A DNA stretch of 64,000 bases, from NCBI GenBank assembly GCA_964019425.1, contig OZ025840.1, forward strand, positions 210,001-274,000, written 5' to 3'. Each line of letters starts with the position of its first letter. The stretch's first letter is position 1. The DNA is from Flectonema sp. DT1601 (lineage: Eukaryota; Euglenozoa; Diplonemea; Diplonemida; Diplonemidae). Position numbers and translations under genes: made by a program. The notes beneath the pieces are model-generated. The model worked only from the letters and a program-made list of their open reading frames with translations, was not told the origin of the DNA and made no database searches. Shown here piece by piece: positions 1-10,086 of this stretch.

Positions 1-866
1 AAAAATCATAGCAGTTTTTTTTTTCTTCTTTTTTTCCTCCCCTCATTTGTTTTGTATACCCATGCTATTTTTTTTTTTTTTTTTTTTTGCTTCACACTTT
101 TTTTTTTTTTTTTTAAATTTTATTCTTTTTTTTTTGCTTCTTTCACTACCTCCCACAGCTACCAATTAAGTAATTATTATTATTAAGGCATGTTTGACAG
201 GTTAATAATCAACCCATGTACAGTTGTTTTTTTTGTTCTTTTTTTCAATCAAATTATCTCTATCATTTTTTGCCCGGTAAAATTAAAAGTTTTGAATTTT
301 TCGTTTTTTCGTATCTCGTTTTTTTTTTTTTTGTTTTTTTTTTGTAGTCATGTAGTTTTATTTATTTTTTTTTTTTTTTTTTTTTGATGTTATTTTATTG
401 CCAAGACGCTAGTCCAGCAGCGCGAGAAGACGTCCTGGATATGCATATTAAAAGCTGTCCCACATATTGTGACTGCTTCCAACCGCTGTCACTTGCGTCC
501 CTGAGGGCTGCACGCACCTCATGGCATGTCGCTTGGGCTGAGATTTATTTATGTTCAATTCTGGTTTCATTTTTTTGACGCGCATTTCCTTCCAATTTTT
601 CTAAACAGGTGAGTCACCGCAGCAAACATTATTTTGCCTCTTGAGTTGGGTTGGGGAAGTAAAGTGTCGGGGTTCTTCATTCTGTTTTTTTTTCTTTCTT
701 CTTTTTTTCCTTTTTTTTTCTGATTATATTTTTCTTTCATCTTGCCACAGAGAGATCATTTTAAACACCCTTATTGTAGAACACTGGAAAGGGCCATGGC
801 TGTATAAGCAAAAGGGAGTACCGACTAGTAACAACTGAATCCCGACTCATCTTGCTGTGACTTCGT
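1..866. other. T-rich flank without a supported gene
   Basis: Plus-strand poly-T runs dominate. A less biased island (about 395-560) and good plus-strand splice signals (AG at 607-608, GT at 659, AG at 749-750) allow a spliced plus-strand reading that ends at 807. It runs against the direction of every solid gene here and needs freely chosen splice sites, so it is not called. This stretch is also the 3' flank of the cold-shock gene at 867. Confidence 0.5.
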
Positions 867-2252
867 TTACTCAATACCCTGCACGTTGCGTGCCTGTGGC
901 CATCCCTTCTTGTTAAAATCCAGTGAAAATGTTACTTCTTGTCCTACGTGAAGTCCAACAGCCTGCGACTTGTGCAAAAAGATATCTCTCTTGTGTGTGG
1001 CCATCAAATCATCGCATTTAATAAATCCAAAACCTTGAGTCGCGTGGTATGATTTAACCTTTCCGGTGTATACGACTTCTGCTTGTGGAGTTGTAGTTGT
1101 TGCAGAGGCCACGTTGTCTTTGAGAGGAACAGTTGGAACCTGAAGTGGCGGATGTCTCAATGCGGCAGTTGTAGGAGCAGTTCCAGTGATAGTAGTTGGC
1201 TGTTGTTGTTGCTGCTGTTGTTGGAGTTGTTGTTGCTGTTGCTGCTGCTGCAGCTGTTGCTGCTGAAGGAGCTGATGTTGTTGCTGAAGTTGTGGTTGCA
1301 TCTGTTGAAGAGGCTGCTGCATTGGCATTGCTGTAGCTGGAACCGCAGCAGTAACTGTCTGCTGCCCTGCTGGTGCAACAAACTGACCGGCAGCAGTCAT
1401 CGCAGGAACCTGACCCCCAGCCATCTGAAGGGGCACTGCGTATCCAACTTGACCAGCAGCTCCATACTCAAGTGTGGTACCATAAGGAGGAACAGCTAAT
1501 ACTCTGTTATCCTGATACCTTGTATCAATAATTGGCTGTGGCAGAAGAATCTGCTGCTGCGGCTGCTGCTGCTGCTGCTGTTGGAGTAATAATTGCTGCT
1601 GTTGAAGTTGTTGTTGTTGTAATTGAAGCTGCTGAGTCTGTTGCAGCTGCTGAACCTGAGCTGCTGTTTGCTGTGCAGGTTCACCCTCAGTGAAGGTGAG
1701 GTAAGTAGTTGGGTTGTTTTCAGTAGCAAGTACATCATCACTTGAAGAGCATGGCTTTTGATCAACTTGTGTTAAGGTCCAGCCGATGTACTTTTTTAAT
1801 CCCTGTTGCTCACCTAATGAACCAGGTCTTAAACCAATTAATTTTAAATCATTAGTACCCGGAGTGTTGATTTCCATTCCAATAACTCCAGGAGCAGTTC
1901 TGACGATGGTGTGGATAGCAGTACGGTTACCATTTGCTCCAGTAGTAGTAGCGGCACCAGTGTGGCTTTGTTGCTGCTGTTGCTGAGGTTGCTGTTGGAC
2001 AGCAGCAGGTTGCTGTACAGCCTGCTGTGGTTGTGGTGCACTGGCTGACGCTCCTGAGAACTCGAGGGCGGCTGACGATGACATATCGAATCCCGCTGGC
2101 AACACACCCACTCCCAAAGGTACTCCAACAGATGCAGTCTGACCCCCCATTGCCATTCCTCCAAGTCCTGCAGTCTGTGGGTCAACAAACCAAATGTTTT
2201 GTCCGGCAATTCCAGCAGACTGCGACATCTGAGGTAAAGTGTTAGTGTTCAT
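867..2252 (-). CDS. PDZ-like / polyglutamine / cold-shock domain RNA-binding protein
   Basis: 461 residues. Residues 1-110 are low complexity (Gly/Ala/Gln). Residues about 112-192 form a PDZ-like fold (IGMEI, then LRPGSLGEQQGLK, then TLTQVD). Residues 193-380 are glutamine-rich, with polyQ runs encoded by mixed CAG and CAA. Residues 393-461 are a C-terminal cold-shock domain with the RNP1-like GFGFIKC and RNP2-like DIFLH. Cold-shock domains bind single-stranded RNA or DNA, so the likely role is mRNA binding with the PDZ-like part as a protein contact. The ATG follows an AT-rich leader. A pyrimidine tract ending in CAG at 2342 and a small GC hairpin lie upstream. The domains are clear; the target RNAs are unknown. 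Confidence 0.9.
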   Translation of the reverse strand: MNTNTLPQMSQSAGIAGQNIWFVDPQTAGLGGMAMGGQTASVGVPLGVGVLPAGFDMSSSAALEFSGASASAPQPQQAVQQPAAVQQQPQQQQQQSHTGAATTTGANGNRTAIHTIVRTAPGVIGMEINTPGTNDLKLIGLRPGSLGEQQGLKKYIGWTLTQVDQKPCSSSDDVLATENNPTTYLTFTEGEPAQQTAAQVQQLQQTQQLQLQQQQLQQQQLLLQQQQQQQPQQQILLPQPIIDTRYQDNRVLAVPPYGTTLEYGAAGQVGYAVPLQMAGGQVPAMTAAGQFVAPAGQQTVTAAVPATAMPMQQPLQQMQPQLQQQHQLLQQQQLQQQQQQQQLQQQQQQQQPTTITGTAPTTAALRHPPLQVPTVPLKDNVASATTTTPQAEVVYTGKVKSYHATQGFGFIKCDDLMATHKRDIFLHKSQAVGLHVGQEVTFSLDFNKKGWPQARNVQGIE

Positions 2253-2313
2253 TTATTTTGTGGTCGAAAAATAAAAAAAGGAAGGAAGAGGGAAAATAGG
2301 ATCCCTTTTGTAG

Positions 2314-2332
2314 CTCCCGAGAGGTGCGGGAG
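2314..2332 (-). promoter_or_regulatory. Hairpin in the 5' leader of the cold-shock gene
   Basis: CTCCCG and CGGGAG form a 6-bp GC-rich stem with a 7-nt loop. It lies between the predicted splice acceptor (2342) and the ATG (2252), so it would be in the mature 5' UTR. Function is inferred only from position. Confidence 0.35.
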
Positions 2333-2595
2333 AAGAAAGTCCTGTTAAGGGGAAAGTATATAAAATAGCCACACAAGCACACTTGCCAACTCCGCTCATC
2401 ATATTCAGTCAACGTCGTATCTATATGGTGGTGTAAAACCTGTGTTAAGTGAAAATACACAACCAGAACTAAAACAAGACGAAACAAAGGTACACTTACA
2501 TACATTATTGAAAGCACCATAATAAACAAAAAAACTACAGATAGTGTGAGTAAACAAGGAATCTTTTTACAGGTATTAGAACCGAATGTTTTGTA

Positions 2596-2628
<33 letters not shown>

Positions 2629-4224
2629 AGAACTTCCCTGTTAGGGTGAAAAAGAATTGTTTTGTCGAACATTATTTTTTCACTCCTTCAAATTCTCGTT
2701 AAATTCAAAAAAAAAAAAAAAGAAAAAAATACTACAATCCCAGCAACTAATAAACTTTTTTTTTTTTTTTTTTTTTTTTTCAAGAACGCAAAACATAACA
2801 AATCCTTAAAAAAAAGACATGAATCAAAGAACTATACTTTGAGAAGGGGATTATTGTACTCAAATGAACAGATGTTTCAAAAAGAAGGGGGTGAAACCTT
2901 GACACAATGTAAGAAAACATCAACAACTTTAGGTATTTAAAACAAAATTAATATCAAAGTACTTGACTGAAAAAGTTATTTAGAAAAAGAAGGGTAAATT
3001 AATACTGTATTAAGCTCAAAGGAACAACAATCTCTCAGACTATCTTGACTGTCAGCGGCAGCGTAGTAAATGACTGCAAATAAATAAATAATACCACTGG
3101 AGGCCACGTGAACATAGTTGAGCGGCAAGCTTGCCTATGTTATCGTAACAGTTTTTTATAAAACTGACTCATGAGTACTTAAATTAATAACCAAGACGTC
3201 AGGGTGTCAATAGCCGTATATACTGGTATTTGATGATACGAAAACTGTATTAAAAGTAGTTCAAGATGGCGAAACACGTTGTGAAATATTTAAACAAATC
3301 ACATCTTACGAGATTAGAAAATAAAGATTGTTTTCGGTCAGCAGAACATCCAAAGGGGGGAAAAAAAAGGCGAGGGGAAGAAGAAAACAGTACCCTTGTC
3401 ACAAAAAAAAAAAAAAACAGATTTTTCCAACAAAGGAAAAACAGTCTTGCTATCTTAAAGTAAGGCACACAAGATCAAAACCCCTACTTCACTTATTAAC
3501 GGAGGAAATAAAAATTCACCGCTCCAATTTTTTTTTTTTTTCCAAAAAAATCTCAATATTATTATTATTATTTTTTTTTTTTCCTCCAATCCGCCAAAGC
3601 AAAGAACAATAAAAACATCAACAAAAAAAAAATGCAAACCACACCAAAAATCATTATAAATAGGAACTCCGAGAGCGGGTTTCCAGAAACACAACAAAAA
3701 AAAAAAGTTATTTTTTTAACATTCAGTTTTGCCAAGGCAGTCGAGGACGGAAATAGGAGCATAATAAAATAAGTTGATTAAAAAAAAAAAAAAAAAACAG
3801 ACTTCTATGATTTAATGGTAATGGCGAGAGCTTTCCCAACACTACCAAGACGTGGTTTGCGTCTTTTTTTTTTTTTTTTTTTTTTTTTTTTCTTTTGTTA
3901 TTTGAATTGAGTTGAGTAGCTCGCACATGGCCAACTTCTACTTCACAAAATCCTAATAAAGGAATAAGTAAGTTACGCTGAACTGTTGCTTTCAGAACAC
4001 ATAATTTGACTGACTGATAATTGCGAATCGTCCCTTTGAAGTAAATCAATCAGGGACATAACCAACTACTCTGGTAGTTGACAACACTATGTAGTTATAA
4101 CGGGATATTATTCTTGTTACGTGTTTTTTTTTTTTTTTTTTTTTTTTTTTTCTCTAAATTGAGATAACAAATAGATTACGAATTTAAACAAAAAAAACAA
4201 GCTAGAGCCTATGTTTTGAATGTG

Positions 4225-4258
<34 letters not shown>

Positions 4259-4923
4259 TTTTTGCCCCCATGCCACCAAGAAATTCGTCAGAATTTGACA
4301 ACTTTTGCTCCACCCCACCCCCTTGGTGAATTTTAGGTTATTTTCCCGTTTTGCTAATAAAAATAAAATTCTCAAAAAAAGACCCTTTAAAAAAAAAAAT
4401 GGAACCGTTAGATCTTTTTATGGTTCATATGTCTAGTTTGGTGATTAACCTTCACAAGAGAGATGCACTCATTATTATAAAAAAAAAAGGTATCATAAAA
4501 CTATTTCTTTTTTTTTTTTTTTTTTTTTTCCCCCTCCATTCTTTTCTTCCCCCCGCAACTCACAAACACTACCACCAAGTCAACTGTCGCACAAACCAGA
4601 TGAATGTTCTCGTACTGTAATGCAGTGTCGAACAGTGAGTGTAAGCAGGAAACAAAAAGGAACCGTGCCAGGAAAGCCTTTAAAGCACCGCACGCTCCCA
4701 GTTCGCAATTCTCTGCTTGGGGGGGAAAAAAAAAAGAAAAAAAAGAAGAAGAAGAAGAAGAAATAAAACACGGTTATATAGCCAAATATTCTTTTTAAAC
4801 TTTATTCTTTCAACGAGAAAAAAAAAAAAAATCGGGTACAGAGGTGAACACTGATAAACAGCTGTCCAACAAATAGAATGCGATATGAGATTACTCTCTT
4901 GTGCAACTGCAGTAGGAAAAACT

Positions 4924-5161
4924 TCAACAATCCAAGATAAATGGGCGTGTCTGAATACAGAAAACGGGAGATATCATTTTTAGTAATTCGAATCCTTTGA
5001 CCTGCAGTTCGGAAGCAATTCTGAAAAAAGAACATAAAAAAAAAATAAAAAAAGAAAATTGGAAAACAAAACTGAAAGCTTTCCACAGATGCTGCTTACC
5101 TACTGAAGCAACACAAAACGGTTGACAGCGATCTCACTAATATAATGACCAATTGAAGCAT
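4924..5161 (-). CDS. Tentative small spliced gene (52 residues)
   Basis: A strong minus-strand intron is visible at 5021-5099: it starts GTAAGC, has a long T-rich tract, ends TTTTTTCAG and is 79 nt long, close to the proven introns here. Exon 5161-5100 gives a hydrophobic start (MLQLVIILVRSL) and joins in frame to 5020-4924, ending at TGA. A second frame of the downstream exon is also open to about 4802, so the splice junction is better supported than the product. No homology recognised. Confidence 0.35.
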
Positions 5162-5348
5162 TAAGTCAGGAAATGGGGATGGTAACGCATTATAAAAAAA
5201 ACAGAGAATGAAAGAATGAAAAAAATTAATGGGGGGGGAGAGAAAAAATCGTTGTATGGAAGTCAGGAAAGCCAAACCCCTGAAGAAGTGTCACGAAAAA
5301 AAAAATCAAACGAAAACACACCACATTTTTTTTCTTTTTTTTTTTTAA

Positions 5349-5478
5349 CCGACGAAGTCGGAGAACGAAACTATTCAGATTAAGAGCCGTTATTTATTAT
5401 GTCATTATTATCAATTTCCCTGAGCGACAGTAATACTGTTTTCGATCAACAAAATATAAGGCTTTATCTGAATAGTTT
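5349..5478. mobile_element. MITE family 1, copy a
   Basis: Terminal inverted repeats AAACTATTCAGATTAAG (from 5368) and TTTATCTGAATAGTTT (to 5478), about 111 bp apart. The outer hairpin CCGACGAAGTCGG borders a poly-T run on the left. The centre holds a small stem (CGACAGTAATACTGT). No coding capacity. Confidence 0.7.
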
Positions 5479-5611
5479 TTCGATGACACAATGCTGCTAC
5501 CGCAAATAGTCATCCTTACACACATCCGGTTAACAATTTCCCAAACGTTGGATTGGGGAAATGAAAGTAAAAACCAAAAAAAAAAAAAAAAAAAAAAAAC
5601 ACAACAGTAAA

Positions 5612-5935
5612 CAGAGTCCAACAAGGGGGGATGCATGTTCGATTTTTGTAAAAAATTACAACTGTGTTGTATCATAAAAAACATAAAGATAATTTAACAT
5701 TAGTTTTAGATACAATGACTAAGAGTGATGCGCAACGTGGCATAATAAAGTACAACAGAAAACAGAATCCAACAAGAGGGGGTGAAACTTTGACAATTAT
5801 AAAACAGTAACAAACTTTTAGCTATTAAAAAAACAAAATTAATTATCAAGTACCATGACTGAAAAAATATTTGTAAATTGTAAATCAAAAGAATGATCAC
5901 GCTTAGAAAAAACAGAGTCCAACAAGAAGGGGGGG
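5612..5935. repeat. Degenerate tandem repeat, period about 149 bp
   Basis: CAGAGTCCAACAAGGGGG-type motifs recur near 5612, 5762 and 5910. Units share an ATGACT block and AT-rich filler. Related single blocks with the GGGGGTGA...TTTGACA pattern occur at 2888-2985 and 9585-9760. Confidence 0.6.
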
Positions 5936-6675
5936 AAAACCAAAAAGAAAAAAAAGAAAAACCATCAAATAAAGAAATCCATTACGTTACTTATTATGCT
6001 TCGCTGATACAGCAAACTATGGAGCATCGGGTAAACTCCATTGAGCTACGAAGCAGTAACGCAAATAGCGCGGGTATTACCACCTTTCCACCTAGTCTGA
6101 TAGTAGACGAGAGTTGCATAGAAGACGGCTTTATTTTAAGTAAAAATAAAAAGAGAGAAAAAAAGGAAACAGAGAGAACACAAGTCGTACTCCAAGTAGC
6201 AAGGAAGGTGAAAAGAAAAAAAGCAATAATTATTGCGAAGAAAAATTAAAAAAAAAAATAAAAGAGTTCTCGTTTTCGTTCTCCTCCTCTTTTTTTTTTT
6301 TTTTTTTTTTTCAAACTTACAAAACTATTTATTTAAGTCCGAACGTGTTATTTCACGTAGTTAACTTACCCACTGATAGGGGGTGATTCTTTTCTCGGAT
6401 AAAAAGATAAGAAGGATTAAAAAAAAACCTCAATTTGCAAGTTACAAAAAAGATAAATACAAAAAAAAAAAAAAACCGCAAGTATTCCTGTCCTGGCCAC
6501 CGCCGGACTCACAGCACAACAATGGTGGCCACATAATCAGAAAAGATCTGCCTTTCACTTGATTCTATTTTTATCACTCCTAGAAGAGATTTTGCTTTGT
6601 TCGAATATCAAATCCAAAAATATTAATTTTTCAACACTTAGTTCTGTTATGTTGTCGCATTGAGAGTGTGTTGCC

Positions 6676-8861
6676 TCAGCTCACAGAGGCCGTTGCTGTT
6701 GGAGAGGAGACTCGACTGTCGACTCCGCTTTCAGAAAACCTTCGGGTGTCCTGTTTTTTATTATTTTATTATAAAAGTATTAACAATATATTTCTATAAT
6801 TACAAAAACAATCCAAACCTCTGCTTTCTGCTTTAGACTTGCCACCAGCTGAATTGCATTGCGAAGACAAGGAGTTACAGCCTCTCCGCGTATCAAGTGA
6901 TCGACACGTTGCTTAGCTCGTAGATGTTGGAATTCGAATAGTGATCTGGCGTTTGATAGATCTGCTTCTGTCTTGTGAAGGTTTTCACGAATAGAGATGT
7001 TAGAGTGATTGGCCTCAACCAAATCCTCACGTAGTTTTGTTATTTCCTGTTCGTGTAGAATGATTGTTTGCTCAGCGATAGATATCTTGGTCTCCGCTTC
7101 AGATAGTTTTTGTTGGAACTCATCTGACTCAGATATCTTTGAGGCTAAGTTAGCACTGAAGTCTTCAGCCTCCGACTGCCACTGTTCCCGTATCCTCACT
7201 AACTCTTTTGATCGAGAGTTTGACTCTGCCACGCTGCTAATTAAGTCGTCCATTGCATTTTGAGCTGCAGCGTTGTAAATTGTTGATAAACCTTCCCAGG
7301 CCATTCCAAAAATATCTCTTCTCCACTTCCCTTCTGATGTGTCAAGTCGATATTGATCTTGGGTGTCACGGAAGAGGTTTTGAGAGTCTTGCTGTTGTTG
7401 TTCTGCTTCTTCTTGGCATACCTGCCATGAAAGGATTCCCATGGCTCCGAAGTCGAGTAGCAGGAGAGAATAGTCGATGAAATATTCCTCAGAAACTAAA
7501 AGTCGGGCTGCAGCTTCGTCTTCTTCAACACTTCGACGAGCTGCTGTCTTTCGGAGGAGTGACTGCTTAGCAAGAACAACAAACGTTGAGAAGTATCGAT
7601 CAATTATTAATCCCTCATGATGTTCAGTGTTACGAAGATTTACTTGCAAGTGGTGATAGCACTGCCTGCGCTTTGAATTCTCCTCCCTCCACAGACGAAG
7701 CTTTCCAAAATACGATTTGCGAATCGACCCTTCCGCCATCATTGCTTTCATAGCCATGATTTGTTCATTATTTGGTTTCGCTTTTTCTGCTGCTTCTACG
7801 GCTGCTACAAACTTCTCTTCTTGCCATTTCGCATTGTCAAGGAGGTCTTCTTGTTTCTTCTCCATGACTTCCTTTTCTTGAATCATTTCTTCTTTCACTT
7901 CAGCCATTTCCTCCACTTGGATTTGATTGACGATTTTCTGCTCACCGATTTCTGCTTTGGCATCGCGTAGTTGGTATGCTAATTTTAAATTTTGACCCTT
8001 GTACACTTCAGCTTCTTCCATAATGTCAGCATTCTCATTTAGTAAGTAGTCTCTCTCATCCATGAGTGTGTTTATATCGTCTTTTAGAGTTTGCATTTCT
8101 TTGTGAAGAAGTTGTCCCATTTCAACAGCAGCTTGTAGTTGGCTCATTCTGAAATCGAGAGATTTCTGAAGTGGACCAATTTCATTACAATCAGACTCAA
8201 CGGGTGTGAAATCATCATCAAACATTCTCATTAACTCACTAGCACTAGCATTTAACATTGAGCCATCACTGTTTTCAGTTCCATCACGAGCTTCTTCTCC
8301 TTCCCCTTCATTCACAACAGGTATATCAGGAAGTACTAAGTTACTAGACTTTGTTCTGGCTGCTGATATTAAATTTGATGTTTTGGGTGATAAACATAAA
8401 GAAGGACCACGAGACATAATCATAGAATTCGATATGTGTTGTAAAGCTTCACCAATACCTTCGTCAACTGCTGAAGAGACTGTTGAAATGGAAATACGAC
8501 GATCACCTAGTCTTCGATTGCGGGAACCCTGCCTTGAAAAAGAAGGTGCGGAATCATCATCTGGCATACCCAAACCAATTTCTTGACCAGTGAAATCTCC
8601 AATATCAGAACTCGTTGAGTCGATTGCCGATGATTTTTGAGATGCTCGTCGTTGTCTATGTCGTTGAACAGTACCACTTCTCATCCTATTAATAAGAGAA
8701 GGTAAATCTTCATTATCAGGTCTTAGTGGTAACGTCATAGCATTTAATGATGCATTGCTTCCTGAAGTATCGCTTCGTAGTCTTCTTAGACTATTCATAC
8801 TGGTGCTTGTTGTACAGTCAAGTCCATCGTTTCCTTTTGGTGGCTTTGGTGGAGTGGCCAT
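6676..8861 (-). CDS. Coiled-coil protein with one 68-nt intron
   Basis: Exon 1 is 8861-6819 (681 codons). An intron at 6818-6751 (GTTTGG to AACAG, 68 nt) leads to exon 2, 6750-6676 (24 codons and stop), giving 705 residues. Reading through the intron would instead add a hydrophobic tail unlike the rest. Residues 1-210 are Ser/Arg-rich and probably disordered. About 215-370 and 520-680 are coiled coil. The middle has basic-aromatic stretches such as SYFGKLRLW. A splice-acceptor-like AG lies 6 nt before the ATG (8867). No enzyme motif; a structural or cytoskeletal role is likely but not shown. Confidence 0.85.
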
Positions 8862-10086
8862 CGTACCTTTAAAAAAGAATTAATAAAAATAACAACTCTT
8901 ATCACAAATATTTTCAATTTTTTTTTTTTTTTTTTTGAAAAGAGTGCCCTAAAAAAGGGAATTACAAGAACAATTACTAAAATCTGTAATAAACTCTCAC
9001 AATCACTAACATTAAAAGTGTGCTTAACGCCACTAAACAAGTATGCGGAAGGCTTCTTCGTAAGTGTTTCACCAAAGTGAAGAAACACTTCTGTGAGAGC
9101 CTTCCATTAAAGAACGAAACCGAAACAAAAAAGAAAAGTTTTTTTTTTTTACTTTTTTTTGGGAGATTGTGATTTTTTTATTATTATTTTTTTCAATGTG
9201 TGATATGAAAGCCCAAATTTTTTTATTGACTTACACATCAGGCTGATTTGATTATTACTATTATTATTATTATTTTTTTTTTTTAAAAAAATTGATGCAT
9301 ACATAAACAGACAATATTAAAAAACTTAGAGAATCTCAAGGCAGAGAAGAACTGTATAACTACGAACTGTTCACAGGAAGTATTTTGCTTTTTACATCGA
9401 CACACAGCAGTTATTCCTTCCGAAGATTATCGGTGGCACTGCTATGAGGAACAAGTTATTCTTTTTCTTTTTTCTTTCTTTCTTTTTTTTTTTTTTTTTT
9501 TTGTACAACACAGGGAGCAAAAAAAAAAAAAAAAAAAAAAAAAAACATGCCCCTCACCTTCAGACGAGAAGGATTCACACGCCTGGTGATTAAACCCAGG
9601 GGGTGATAGTTCGACAATGTAGAAAACAGTAATAAATTGAAGAAATAACACATGTCTTCATTTTAGAACAGTAGCTTTACATAACTAAAAAAAAAATAAT
9701 TTATGTTAATTAAACCCGGGGGGAGATAGTTCGACAAGGAACAGCAATAAACCTTAACAATACTAAAATACGCAATAAGGCTAAAACTGAAAAAAAATAT
9801 ATGACAGAACCCAGAGTTATGTACAGACAAAAAAAATAAATAAGAAGCCGACAAGGCTAACGAACACTCCTCAAGGCAAGTCTTGTCAACCGACTGCATG
9901 CTTCCAAAAGCGTCACAAGTAAGTAAATAAGTAAAACTGTCAATTCAGATAATCGGGCAAGGGGGTGAAGAAAAAAAAACTCAAAAAAAGCAGCGCGTTT
10001 ATGGCAATGAAGAAGTAAAGAAACTTGCAGCGCGAATGGGATCTGAACAGAATCGGAATTTTTTTTTTTTTTTTTTTTAAAATTAA
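8862..10086. other. Interval with a nested hairpin and G-rich repeat blocks
   Basis: Contains the 5' flank of the coiled-coil gene with a strong two-part hairpin (9047-9105), poly-A/T runs, and two diverged copies of a repeat block (TTAAACCC, GGGGGTGATAGTTCGACAA) at about 9587-9640 and 9706-9760. No gene supported. Confidence 0.55.
9047..9105. promoter_or_regulatory. Nested two-stem hairpin
   Basis: GGAAGGCT (9047-9054) pairs with AGCCTTCC (9098-9105). Inside it AAGTGTTTC (9062-9070) pairs with GAAACACTT (9082-9090). Both stems are perfect. It lies about 190 nt upstream of the coiled-coil gene, beyond its predicted acceptor, so it would be in the spacer of the precursor RNA. Confidence 0.45.

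Larger units (their letters stand above)
2253..6675. other. Long gene-poor interval: homopolymers, repeats, one MITE
   Basis: Mostly poly-A and poly-T runs. It contains one tentative spliced minus-strand gene (4924-5161), a MITE (5349-5478), a degenerate tandem repeat of about 149 bp (5612-5935) with a related block at 2888-2985, and a partial copy of the dispersed ACAAAATCCTAA repeat near 3945. About 6480-6675 is ordinary-composition sequence just 3' of the coiled-coil gene, probably its 3' UTR. Nothing else is supported. Confidence 0.6.

Noticed and set aside
387-807. Three-exon plus-strand gene (387-552, 609-658, 751-807)
   Set aside because: Phases can be made to fit, but a 56-nt intron with a weak GTTCAA donor is needed, the orientation is wrong for the array, and the minus strand of the first exon is also open.
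3266-3463. Plus-strand frame starting MAKHVVKYLNKS
   Set aside because: The second half is encoded by poly-A runs, with no splice or homology support, and it is on the wrong strand for the array.
5995-6054. tRNA-like hairpin (TGCTTCG ... CGAAGCA with TAGCTCAATGG) on the minus strand
   Set aside because: Only about 59 nt long, with no T-arm or GTTCRA and no plausible anticodon arm.
7009-8586. Plus-strand frames opposite the coiled-coil gene
   Set aside because: Antisense shadows. The minus frame has the coiled-coil pattern, splice sites and a proper start.
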